A DNA stretch of 64,000 nt. It comes from a virus. Shown here piece after piece: positions 40,208-47,032 of the stretch (the first letter of the stretch is position 1; the number at the start of each line of letters is the position of its first letter). The notes beneath the pieces were generated by a model. That model was given only the letters and a program-made list of their open reading frames with translations. It was not told the DNA's origin and did no database searches. Where the stretch lies: positions 1-64,000 of IMG/VR virus record IMGVR_UViG_3300040806_003461; one strand, 5' to 3'. A program made the translations under genes and the position numbers.

Positions 40208-41322
40208 TATGTAGATCCTCCTGATGTACCTTCGGCTGTACCTTGGCTTGGAATATTTTCTCCGTTTTCATTTTCGCCAGCTGTTGTTTCCGGTGGAGTT
40301 ACCGCGTCTTCATAATCATCTGCTGTTTCAATATCAAGTTCTTGGAAACTCATCGAGAGTTCAACTGCAGCAGGTACGCCGCCTTTTGCGATTGCGGTAA
40401 TACCACCACCGCCGCTATAATTTACCGAAACGTTTGAAACCATACAAGTTTTAAATTTCATAAAGTGTTCTTGATTAACGCCAAGCAAATACATATCAAC
40501 AGTGCTTGGGAAATTCAAAAGAACGCGAGGAATTCCGACAAATTCTTCAGTTGAAGGTAATGTGTTTCTTTTAATAGTACGAACAATATTACGAATCATT
40601 TCTGAATCTTGTTTATTACTCGGAAACAATTGCCAACTAAATGAATGGCTTTTTAAACCTACACCTTCAAACGTCAAAGTTTCTCGAGGGTTAACAACTT
40701 GGCCGAGTGCGGCATTAAGAGTACTAATTGCAGTACCACCCATTCCAGGAATGTTATGGATTTGGCTTCTTAACAAATAAGCAAGTCCTGCTGTCCCGCC
40801 ACCACCTCTTGCATCTACAACACTGTTTAAAAAATTGCCTGCGTCTTCAAACATTTGTTTACCATCAGCACCAGTTAAGTATGAGCCAATACCTTTTGTG
40901 GCATTAAATATATCTCCACCAATGTCAGCTAAACCTGATCCCAAATCACTGAGGCTTCCTTGTCCTTTTAAAAACGATTCTATTTTAGGATTTGATAATG
41001 CACCTTCAACCAAAGCATTGCGTTCAAATGAGGCGAGACGAATATCGTTTGAATCTGTAAGCTGTTTAGGGAAAGGCAATTGAATACCTACAGAACCATT
41101 CAACTCAATCTGCCGGCCTGTTGCGCGCCCTTTTGTGGGTTCTGACAATAACTCGCGGCGTGAATCAGCCCATTTTTTATATTCGTATTTTTTAAAGATA
41201 AGCAGAATCGAGTGCGGCGTTTCCTTTGTTGGAAAGACCAGCAAGTCGCTACTTTTACCACGTATTGACTTGCGGCGAGCAGCTTCAACCGAATTCTTGC
41301 TTACATTGGTGTTCTCAGCCAT
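40207..41322 (-). CDS. 48: Tail-tube cap / baseplate-tube junction protein (gp48-like)
   Basis: 371 residues, near T4 gp48 (364). Visible features are an N-terminal strand SILLIFKKYEYKKW, a central glycine-rich helical region, and a C-terminal tube-type domain (HSFSWQLFPSNKQDSEMIRN; GIPRVLLNFPSTVDMYLL; FMKFKTCMVSNVSVNYSGGG). This combination is typical of gp48/gp54-type proteins that sit on the hub and nucleate the tail tube. It is the first gene of the minus-strand late block, 38 bases behind a late promoter. gp54 would be the alternative, but length and the separate tube-type gene at 42451 favour gp48. Confidence 0.7.
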   Translation of the reverse strand: MAENTNVSKNSVEAARRKSIRGKSSDLLVFPTKETPHSILLIFKKYEYKKWADSRRELLSEPTKGRATGRQIELNGSVGIQLPFPKQLTDSNDIRLASFERNALVEGALSNPKIESFLKGQGSLSDLGSGLADIGGDIFNATKGIGSYLTGADGKQMFEDAGNFLNSVVDARGGGGTAGLAYLLRSQIHNIPGMGGTAISTLNAALGQVVNPRETLTFEGVGLKSHSFSWQLFPSNKQDSEMIRNIVRTIKRNTLPSTEEFVGIPRVLLNFPSTVDMYLLGVNQEHFMKFKTCMVSNVSVNYSGGGGITAIAKGGVPAAVELSMSFQELDIETADDYEDAVTPPETTAGENENGENIPSQGTAEGTSGGST

Positions 41323-41340
41323 TAAAGCCTACCTTTTTTA

Positions 41341-41348
41341 TATAAATA
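41341..41348 (+). promoter_or_regulatory. T4-type late promoter TATAAATA for the plus-strand block
   Basis: Exact TATAAATA on the plus strand, 40 bases ahead of the gp4 start. Transcription would begin near 41353. It faces a late promoter on the other strand only 11 bases further on. Confidence 0.8.
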
Positions 41349-41359
41349 TCTCTATGGAT

Positions 41360-41367
41360 TATTTATA
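41360..41367 (-). promoter_or_regulatory. T4-type late promoter TATAAATA for the baseplate block
   Basis: Exact TATAAATA on the minus strand, 38 bases ahead of the gp48-like ATG at 41322. Expected start is near 41353, the same point as for the plus-strand promoter, so both transcripts initiate within a few bases of each other and cross the opposite promoter element. Confidence 0.8.
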
Positions 41368-41387
41368 CTGTAATAGTGGAGTGAAAG

Positions 41388-41846
41388 TTGGCGCATAGTG
41401 GTAGATTTCGTCCGAAAAACCCACAAAAGTACAAAGGGGACCCAACTCGGATTATTTATCGCTCTTGGTGGGAAATGAGAGTATTCCGAGATATGGATAT
41501 TCATCCTGATGTATTATGGTGGCAATCAGAAGAAGTGATCGTGCCTTATGTATCGCCAATTGATGGACGCCGACACCGATATTTTCCTGACGTTATTGCA
41601 CACGTAAAAACTAAGGATAATAAACGGAAAACTATTATGATTGAAATTAAACCGAAGGCTCAGACAAGGCCTCCAGATGTAAAGAATAAAAATACGGTAA
41701 AAGGTCGACTATCAAGGCGATATCTGAATGAGGTTCGTACTTGGGGAATAAATGAAGCGAAATGGAAAGCCGCTAAAAATTATTGTGCGGATCGTGGATG
41801 GGAATTTCAGATTTGGACAGAAGACCATATACCGGGAGCGAAATAA
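41388..41846 (+). CDS. 4: Head completion protein gp4 (TnsA/PD-(D/E)xK-like fold)
   Basis: 152 residues, like T4 gp4 (150). The start is a TTG at 41388: GGAG at 41378-41381 lies 6 bases before it, and no in-frame ATG precedes the conserved N-terminus (MAHSGRFRPKNPQKYKGD). Nuclease-fold residues are visible: WWEMRVFRDMD (Glu), RRHRYFPDVI (Asp) and IMIEIKPKA (Glu-x-Lys). gp4 finishes the portal vertex of packed heads before tail joining. It heads the plus-strand late operon and is followed immediately by the next ATG. Confidence 0.85.
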   Translation: MAHSGRFRPKNPQKYKGDPTRIIYRSWWEMRVFRDMDIHPDVLWWQSEEVIVPYVSPIDGRRHRYFPDVIAHVKTKDNKRKTIMIEIKPKAQTRPPDVKNKNTVKGRLSRRYLNEVRTWGINEAKWKAAKNYCADRGWEFQIWTEDHIPGAK

Positions 41847-42446
41847 ATGGTAGCAAAAGTATTTGATGATATATTGCTGAAAGGTATCCGATCTGGTGAA
41901 GCGCCAGGTCGTACAGCAGCAAGTCGTGAATGGTATCGGAATCAAGCTGCAAAGATTAAAAAAGGTAGAGTTACCGAAGCTCAATTAACAAGTGATAGAA
42001 ACCGTCGTCGTGAAGAACAGGCAAATGGCAATATGTATTTCTTTGGATACGATGCAAAGCATAAAGGTAAGTTGCCATATTACGACAGGTTTCCGTTGAT
42101 ATTTCCAATAGGTCCAGCAAAAGGTGGATTTTATGGAATTAACTTTCATTATTTACCGCCAAGATTACGAGCACAATTAATGGATGCTTTATACGATACA
42201 GCAAACAACGATAGATTAGATTCATCAACAAAGCTACGTATATCGTATGATATTTTAAAAAGTGCATCAAAGTTTAGATTGTTTAAACCTGCTATTAAGC
42301 ATTACCTTGCTCAATATGTTAGAACTCAATTTGTTTATGTGGAACCTTCTGAATGGGACATTGCGTTGTTTTTACCGACTGCTGACTTTGTTGGCGCAAG
42401 TAAGAATAAAGTTTATTCAGACTCAAGAAAGATTATAAGCGGATAA
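41847..42446 (+). CDS. Conserved T4-like late protein, 199 aa, unknown function
   Basis: Starts one base after gp4, with GGGAG seven bases upstream of the ATG. It has a basic N-terminus (REWYRNQAAKIKKGR), then a conserved-looking core MYFFGYDAKHKGKLPYYDRF, PLIFPIGPAKGGFYGINFHY and RISYDILKSASKFRLFK, and ends EWDIALFLPTADF. I have the impression of similar proteins in marine T4-like phages, but no assigned role. Position after gp4 allows a head-tail joining or DNA-end role like T4 gp2, but nothing in the sequence proves this. Confidence 0.65.
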   Translation: MVAKVFDDILLKGIRSGEAPGRTAASREWYRNQAAKIKKGRVTEAQLTSDRNRRREEQANGNMYFFGYDAKHKGKLPYYDRFPLIFPIGPAKGGFYGINFHYLPPRLRAQLMDALYDTANNDRLDSSTKLRISYDILKSASKFRLFKPAIKHYLAQYVRTQFVYVEPSEWDIALFLPTADFVGASKNKVYSDSRKIISG

Positions 42447-42450
42447 GAAT

Positions 42451-43230
42451 ATGTCATTTAATATTAATGAATTTAAATCACAAATGAATCGCTTCGGCGG
42501 TCCTGCTCGAACGAGTTTATTTCAAGTTCAATTTGTTGGTACACCAATTTTATTCGGCACAAATGCACGAGAGCGAGACCTAACATTCTTTTGCTCAAAC
42601 GCACAAATACCAGGTATGACCGCGACAACTTCGGACTATTTGTCAGTTGGCGGAAGACCAAAAACATTTGTAACTGGTATGAATAACGAACCTGCAAGCT
42701 GTGTCTTTATGCTAGATTCTGACCATCAGATTCAAAGATTTTTACATGGATGGTTTCAGAAAGTTGTTAATTACAGTACAGCAGGTGGTAATCTATCAGA
42801 AGTTAATGGAATGCTACCGTATGAAGTTGGCTTTAAAGATGAATATACTTGCCGCATGATTATTCGTCATTATAGTACATATCAACCAAATCAAAATTTT
42901 CTTGAAAGACTTTTTGATCCATATTATTATGAAGTAATACTTGATAACGCATTTCCAACGACAATATCTCCAACAGATTTAAGTTGGTCTAATAGCGATT
43001 CGGCGGCAGTTATGGCAGTATCTTTTGCTTATGATAACATTTATTATGATGGTGAACGAGTTGGTGTCCCATCTAATAGATTATCACGTGGCTATGGTTT
43101 GCTTGATTTACTTACAACCGTCGGACAAATTAATCAGCTCGTGGATATTGGGTTTAGACCACAAGGTATCCAAGATGCAATAAATAAACTAAATCGTTTT
43201 AATAATACGGTGAATACTATAGGATTATAA
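42451..43230 (+). CDS. Tail-tube-type protein (gp19/gp54-like)
   Basis: 259 residues, beginning MSFNINEFKSQMNRFGGPAR and TSLFQVQFVG. It then has TFFCSNAQIPGMTATTSDYL followed by SVGGRPKTFVTG. This is the start pattern of the gp19 family of tail-tube proteins, where the protein self-assembles into hexameric rings. At 259 residues it is longer than a simple tube subunit (T4 gp19, 163) and shorter than gp54 (320). Because it is next to the chaperone and tape-measure genes and the baseplate block, a tube initiator (gp54-like) is the favoured role, with the major tube protein probably encoded elsewhere. Confidence 0.65.
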   Translation: MSFNINEFKSQMNRFGGPARTSLFQVQFVGTPILFGTNARERDLTFFCSNAQIPGMTATTSDYLSVGGRPKTFVTGMNNEPASCVFMLDSDHQIQRFLHGWFQKVVNYSTAGGNLSEVNGMLPYEVGFKDEYTCRMIIRHYSTYQPNQNFLERLFDPYYYEVILDNAFPTTISPTDLSWSNSDSAAVMAVSFAYDNIYYDGERVGVPSNRLSRGYGLLDLLTTVGQINQLVDIGFRPQGIQDAINKLNRFNNTVNTIGL

Positions 43231-43243
43231 TGGAGAATTGAAT

Positions 43244-43951
43244 ATGGGCGCACCCTTACCAAAAATTGACTTGCCTATTTACGAGATGCTTCTTCCATCA
43301 ACAAAAGAAAAAATCAAGTATCGTCCTTTTACTGTAAAGGAAGAAAAGATTTTGTTGGTGGCACAAGAATCTGGTGAACCTGAGCAGCAAATCGTTGCGG
43401 TTAAACAAATTGTGAATAACTGTTTGATTGACCGAGACGTTTCAGAATTTGCAATGTTTGACCTTGAATTTGTAATGTTAGCATTGCGTTCAAGATCGGT
43501 GGATAATAAAATTCCAATCAAGATTCAAGACGAAGAGACAGGTGAAAAGGTTGAATTAGAATTAGATCTTGAAATGGTTGAATTGGAAACTCACGATGAA
43601 CACACAAATCGTGTACCAATTAATGAAAACTATACATTGTTTTTAAAATATCCAACCATTGACGAATTCATTCAAATTGCTACGTCTGATCCGAACGATC
43701 CTCTAACAAGTTATTTTATTTTGATTTCTTGTTTAGATAAGGTTGCTTCTGACGATGAGGTATTTGAATTTAAAGATTATAAACGAGAAGAAGTTGATAA
43801 GTTTATGGAAGATGTATCATCTGACGTTGTCCGAGGAATTGAAAAGTTCTTTGATACAATGCCAGCAATGAAATACGAAATTCCATATGCATTGAAAGAT
43901 GGCACAGAAAAAACATTTAAGGTAGCAGGCATAAACGCTTTTTTTTCCTGA
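43244..43951 (+). CDS. 26: gp26-family baseplate/tail assembly chaperone (zero-frame product)
   Basis: 235 residues from ATG 43244. GGAGA at 43232-43236 is correctly spaced for this ATG and too close to serve the in-frame TTG at 43238. The core LPIYEMLLPSTKEKIKYRPF, then TVKEEKILLVAQES and MFDLEFVMLALRSRSV, is the signature of the T4 gp26 baseplate-hub family (T4 gp26 is 208 residues). The gene ends in a run of eight T bases (43939-43946), then TCC TGA. Reading in the -1 frame from that run continues for 55 more residues up to the tape-measure start. Layout and signal resemble the lambda G/GT tail-assembly chaperones. Confidence 0.82.
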   Translation: MGAPLPKIDLPIYEMLLPSTKEKIKYRPFTVKEEKILLVAQESGEPEQQIVAVKQIVNNCLIDRDVSEFAMFDLEFVMLALRSRSVDNKIPIKIQDEETGEKVELELDLEMVELETHDEHTNRVPINENYTLFLKYPTIDEFIQIATSDPNDPLTSYFILISCLDKVASDDEVFEFKDYKREEVDKFMEDVSSDVVRGIEKFFDTMPAMKYEIPYALKDGTEKTFKVAGINAFFS

Positions 43952-44009
43952 TGCTGTGTCATATTAATCTAAAAGATTACTATAGAATAATTTTCGCCAT
44001 GGCACAGCA
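43939..44009 (+). promoter_or_regulatory. Programmed -1 ribosomal frameshift signal
   Basis: The zero-frame codons are GCT TTT TTT TCC TGA, giving a U_UUU_UUU slippery heptamer at 43939-43945. After a 6-base spacer that contains the zero-frame stop, TGCTGTGTCAT (43952-43962) pairs with ATGGCACAGCA (43999-44009): 11 base pairs with one G-U wobble. The 36-base loop contains a further perfect 6-bp hairpin, TAATCT (43965-43970) with AGATTA (43974-43979). Slippery site, spacer length and strong stem match known -1 frameshift elements. Whether it also forms a pseudoknot is not clear. Confidence 0.8.
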
Positions 44010-44112
44010 CCATAAATACTCTATAACGGAGATTGAAAATATGTTGCCGTACGAAAGAGATCTATATTTTGGTATGTTGACTGAACACTTAGAAAAACAA
44101 CAGGATAGGTAA
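43945..44112 (+). CDS. -1 frame extension of the gp26-family chaperone (GT-like)
   Basis: After tandem slippage the ribosome reads from TTC at 43945 in the -1 frame without a stop to TAA at 44110-44112. This adds 55 residues and gives a fusion of about 289 residues. The added part is FLMLCHINLKDYYRIIF, then AMAQHHKYSITEIENMLPYE and RDLYFGMLTEHLEKQ. The EI-x-x-(M/L)LP-(Y/W)-E-R pattern is typical of the second part of frameshifted tail chaperones. An internal ATG at 43999 could allow a free 37-residue product, but no ribosome site precedes it. The extension ends 5 bases before the tape-measure-like ATG. The reading is inferred from signal, open frame and position. Confidence 0.75.
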   Translation, partial: FLMLCHINLKDYYRIIFAMAQHHKYSITEIENMLPYERDLYFGMLTEHLEKQQDR

Positions 44113-44117
44113 GGCAA

Positions 44118-46163
44118 ATGGCATTATCGGCAGAAACCAAAGCAATCATTGAAACACTTAAAGCAGAAGGTGTTGCATTAAGAGAAGGTAACAATACCAA
44201 CTCTATTGGGACAATGAATGTAAAATTAGATCGCCTCAGCGGGGTCTTGGAATCTGTCGCAAAAAGCCTTCAAGCACAAACTAGTGTTCTTGTTGATTCT
44301 GCCGCACAAGAAAAAGCTGCGCGTGAAAAGGCTGCATTGCAAGCAGAATTAGAATCAGTCAAAAAGAAAAAGAAAGAAGATGAAAAGAAAACCGAAAAGG
44401 TTGATCTTGCAAAGGAAATCAGATCTGCAATTCCAAATATGCTTAAAGGACTTCAGCGTACTTTAGGTAATTTCTTAATTGGTGGTATTGGTGCTCTTGC
44501 ATTAGGTGGTTTCGTTACAGGTATTGCCGATAATTTAACAGGTGGTGGATTTTCTAAATTCATTAATGATTTTATCGGTGGAGACTGGGAACAGATTCGC
44601 ACAAGCTTAGCTGAAGGCGGTTACAATTTCTCGGACGGCATTAACAAAATGCTAACCTTTACTACAAGATTAGCACCAGGCGGTGATTTAAACGAAAAGA
44701 TTACAAGCTTTATTGATGCAATTGCTCCTGTCACTGCGTGGTTAATTGAAAATCCTTTATTAGGACTAGGCGCTGTATTAGCAGGTGGTGCGGCATTAAA
44801 ATTTGCTATGAAAGCATTAACTCGTAATTTAAGAAGAACAGCAGTAAAACTGGCGGTTGGTGGTCTTGCTGCATTATCTACTGGGTTATTAGGAAAACCA
44901 CCTAAAGCGGATGTTGATGTTGATGGTGCAAAAGCCAAAGCAGACGCTGCAAAAGCACAAGCCGAAGCAGACGCTGCAAAAGCAAAGGCAGATGCAGAAG
45001 CTGCAAAAGCAAAAGCAGATGCCGAAGCAAAGTTAAGAAAAGGACAAAAGTTAACTCCTGACCAATTAGATGCTCTTGCCGGCCGTGGTAAATATGCGAC
45101 TGCCGTGGCACCAGGAGTAAAAGCAACTGCACCTGAGGTTATGTCTGAATCTCCAAAGAAAGCTAATTTTGCATTTACCGGTGACGATGGCACAAAATAC
45201 GTTACTACACAAGACGGTGCAATTAAAAGAGCTGATAGCTCACAAGGTAGATTTATTTCTAATATGTCAGGTAATCTTGTTGATCTTGATAAATCACCTA
45301 CTGTGGCTACTAAACCGCCTGTGGAACCAATGAAACCTGGTGACCTTGGTAAAAAATTAGCAGCGGAAAATAAAGGAAAGGTTGCTAAGTTAATTGCAAA
45401 GAAAATGGTTGGTGTTGCAGTTAAAGCTGTGCCTGTTTTGGGTGCCGCGGTCGGTGCTTGGTTTGCTGCTGTAAGTTTAGCAAAAGGTGATATCACATCA
45501 GCAGGATTAGAAGGCGGTTCAATTTTCCTACCATCACTATCAGGTGTACCTGTTGATATTATGGCAGTTGCCACAAGTACTTTCTTTGATACGTATGGTA
45601 TGTCATACAATCCTGCAGATCCTGAGCACCGCGAGATGATGAAAGATATTCTCGAGCAAGTGGAACAGGCATTTGAAGATTGGAAGAATAAGAAAGATTT
45701 AGATGCACAAACAGCGTACGAAGAAGGTGACTCAATGACTCGTGCGGAAATGAATGCTCGTGCTGAACGTGCTATAATGGGTTATAATGAAATGAATGGA
45801 TCTTATCTTGGTATCACACCTGGCATGGCAACTGGCCTTGGCGGTGTTACAACAAGAACTGCGCCTGCAGGATTCTTTGGTGGATTCCCATCAGCTGACG
45901 AAAATGCAGATTTCTTTGAACAAATGAAGCAAGGTCAATATTATGCAGGTTCTGCAGCAAACTTAGCAATGCACGAGCAACTTGCGGCGAAAGGTGGTGG
46001 CGGCGGTGGAACCTATAACGATAATCGCGTTACAAATAATGTAGTACAAGGCGGGGATACGGTTCAAAACAGTAGCGATGCTGCTGTTATACAATACGGC
46101 GGAGAAGGAAGTGGAACAAGACCCGGGATGGGTAGTGTTAATGTTCCCGGGTCTGTCCAGTAA
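44118..46163 (+). CDS. Tail tape-measure-like protein (gp29-position)
   Basis: 681 residues. Order: a helical N-terminus with a coiled coil (VDSAAQEKAAREKAALQAEL, then SVKKKKKEDEKK); hydrophobic helices FLIGGIGALALGGFVTGI near residue 118 and several more up to VLGAAVGAWFAAVSLA near 445; an Ala/Lys repeat segment AKADAAKAQAEADAAKAKAD near 275-305; and a Gly-rich end. Long helices plus membrane-active segments and position right after a frameshifting tail chaperone are hallmarks of tape-measure proteins; T4 gp29 (590 residues) is the counterpart. Sequence homology to gp29 is not obvious, so the call is by architecture and synteny. A CATAAATA at 44011 is a weak candidate late promoter for it. 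Confidence 0.68.
   Translation: MALSAETKAIIETLKAEGVALREGNNTNSIGTMNVKLDRLSGVLESVAKSLQAQTSVLVDSAAQEKAAREKAALQAELESVKKKKKEDEKKTEKVDLAKEIRSAIPNMLKGLQRTLGNFLIGGIGALALGGFVTGIADNLTGGGFSKFINDFIGGDWEQIRTSLAEGGYNFSDGINKMLTFTTRLAPGGDLNEKITSFIDAIAPVTAWLIENPLLGLGAVLAGGAALKFAMKALTRNLRRTAVKLAVGGLAALSTGLLGKPPKADVDVDGAKAKADAAKAQAEADAAKAKADAEAAKAKADAEAKLRKGQKLTPDQLDALAGRGKYATAVAPGVKATAPEVMSESPKKANFAFTGDDGTKYVTTQDGAIKRADSSQGRFISNMSGNLVDLDKSPTVATKPPVEPMKPGDLGKKLAAENKGKVAKLIAKKMVGVAVKAVPVLGAAVGAWFAAVSLAKGDITSAGLEGGSIFLPSLSGVPVDIMAVATSTFFDTYGMSYNPADPEHREMMKDILEQVEQAFEDWKNKKDLDAQTAYEEGDSMTRAEMNARAERAIMGYNEMNGSYLGITPGMATGLGGVTTRTAPAGFFGGFPSADENADFFEQMKQGQYYAGSAANLAMHEQLAAKGGGGGGTYNDNRVTNNVVQGGDTVQNSSDAAVIQYGGEGSGTRPGMGSVNVPGSVQ
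46119..46154 (+). terminator. GC-rich stem-loop at the end of the plus-strand operon
   Basis: AGACCCGGGA at 46119-46128 and TCCCGGGTCT at 46145-46154 form a perfect 10-bp stem with a 16-base loop, inside the last codons of the tape-measure gene. It is followed by an AT-rich tract (TAATATTATTT). It lies between two convergent genes whose stops are two bases apart, so it could stop transcription in both directions. The U-run is imperfect, so efficiency is uncertain. Confidence 0.55.
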
Positions 46164-46165
46164 TA

Positions 46166-46393
46166 TTATTTGTCGCCTTTATCAGAAACGAATGAATACA
46201 TTTCTTTGGCTTTTGCCATCATATCTTCAACAGAATACATTTCTGTAACTTTTTGAAATTCTTCCATTTGCATCTTACCTTGCTCCATCATTTTTTCAGC
46301 AAATGACACGTTCATGTGATATTGCTGATCCATATACTCTTTTGCAAGTTGTAACATTTCTGAACGAATTTCGAATGGGTTTTTATTTGACAT
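46166..46393 (-). CDS. Small late protein, 75 aa
   Basis: The start is ATG 46393: AGGAGA is 6 bases before it on the minus strand, and a longer frame from 46432 lacks such a site. The product begins MSNKNPFEIRSEMLQLAKEY and is Met- and Glu-rich, helical and probably a coiled coil. I have seen short proteins with the NPFEIR start in marine T4-like phages without an assigned function. It is convergent with the tape-measure gene, and a late-promoter-like AATAAATA lies upstream at 46478. A minor virion or assembly role is a guess. Confidence 0.65.
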   Translation of the reverse strand: MSNKNPFEIRSEMLQLAKEYMDQQYHMNVSFAEKMMEQGKMQMEEFQKVTEMYSVEDMMAKAKEMYSFVSDKGDK

Positions 46394-46450
46394 AATTAGT
46401 CTCCTGTGTATGTGTGGGTTACAAATATTCATTTAAGCTCTTTCTAAAGT

Positions 46451-46469
46451 GGAGGGGCTTTCACCCTCC
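46451..46469 (-). other. Stem-loop between Hsp20 and the 75-aa gene
   Basis: GGAGGG at 46451-46456 and CCCTCC at 46464-46469 form a 6-bp GC stem with a 7-base loop. On the minus strand it lies 12 bases after the Hsp20 stop but is not followed by a T-run. On the plus strand it is followed by TAGCTTTTTATTT. It may be a weak terminator or a structured leader for the 75-residue gene. Confidence 0.45.
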
Positions 46470-46477
46470 TAGCTTTT

Positions 46478-46485
46478 TATTTATT
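46478..46485 (-). promoter_or_regulatory. Late-promoter-like AATAAATA
   Basis: One base from TATAAATA on the minus strand, overlapping the Hsp20 stop codon and lying just upstream of the 46451-46469 stem-loop. It is a candidate late start for the 75-residue gene. The match is imperfect. Confidence 0.4.
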
Positions 46486-46930
46486 CCGTTAGAAGTTCAG
46501 GCTCGGAAGAACCACCAATGGCGATCTTACGCGGTTTCTTTTCTTCAGGAATAACGTTCTCAAGTTCAATTGTAAGAATGCCGTCAACGAACTCGGCGCC
46601 ACGAACTACAATTGTGTCTGAGAGTGTAAAGGTACGACGGAATTGACGAGCGGAAATTCCACGATGTAGATAACTTCCTTCTGTCTCTTTGTCTTCTTTC
46701 TTACCTTCCACTGAAAGAACGCCGTCTTTCAATTCAACATCCAATTCATCACGTCCAAAACCTGCGACCGCAATCTCAATATGATAATTGTCGTCATCAA
46801 CTTTTACGATGTTATATGGAGGGTAATTTGTTTGACCCGGAGTTTGTTGGTGCATACGATCCAATACGCGATCGAAACCAATAAAGAAAGGGTCATTTAA
46901 TAGGTTGGCAGTAATTCTGCGTGCATTCAT
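46481..46930 (-). CDS. Small heat-shock protein, Hsp20/IbpA family
   Basis: 149 residues with an alpha-crystallin domain. Visible are an IbpA-like N-terminus NDPFFIGFDRVLDRM, YPPYNIVKVDDDNYHIEIAV, AGFGRDELDVELKDGVLSVE, HRGISARQFRRTFTL and GILTIELENVIPEE. A good ribosome site (AAGGAG, 8-base spacing) precedes ATG 46930. Small heat-shock proteins of this type are frequent in marine T4-like phages and are thought to hold phage or host proteins in a refoldable state. It has its own late promoter at 46995, which argues for a role during virion assembly rather than early takeover. Confidence 0.9.
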   Translation of the reverse strand: MNARRITANLLNDPFFIGFDRVLDRMHQQTPGQTNYPPYNIVKVDDDNYHIEIAVAGFGRDELDVELKDGVLSVEGKKEDKETEGSYLHRGISARQFRRTFTLSDTIVVRGAEFVDGILTIELENVIPEEKKPRKIAIGGSSEPELLTE

Positions 46931-46966
46931 TTTGCTATCTCCTTTTGTTTAAGCAAGATTTTAAAA

Positions 46967-46991
46967 ATGGGAACCCGTTTGGCATTCCCAT
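46967..46991 (-). terminator. Stem-loop terminator after dut, also in the Hsp20 leader
   Basis: ATGGGAA at 46967-46973 pairs with TTCCCAT at 46985-46991 (7 bp, 11-base loop). On the minus strand it is followed by TTTTTAAAATC and lies 42 bases after the dUTPase stop, so it works as a terminator for the upstream operon. The late promoter at 46995-47002 starts transcription right at its edge, so the Hsp20 mRNA may begin with this hairpin. Confidence 0.65.
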
Positions 46992-46994
46992 TAT

Positions 46995-47002
46995 TATTTA
47001 TA
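46995..47002 (-). promoter_or_regulatory. T4-type late promoter TATAAATA for Hsp20
   Basis: Exact TATAAATA on the minus strand, between the dUTPase stop (47033) and the terminator stem. Expected start is near 46989, and the Hsp20 ATG is at 46930. Confidence 0.75.
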
Positions 47003-47032
47003 ACACAATACTATGATTGTGTCAATAAAAAA

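Noticed and set aside
44011-44018. CATAAATA as a late promoter for the tape-measure gene.
   Set aside because: One mismatch, and it lies within the frameshift stem region and coding sequence; mentioned only as a weak candidate under the gene.
43999-44112. Independent 37-codon gene starting at ATG 43999.
   Set aside because: The ATG is buried in the frameshift stem and lacks a ribosome site; the -1 extension explains the frame better.
44621-45610. A 329-codon frame antisense to the tape-measure gene.
   Set aside because: It is a shadow of the Ala/Lys-rich coding sequence; no ribosome site, and the sense gene has the expected tape-measure architecture.
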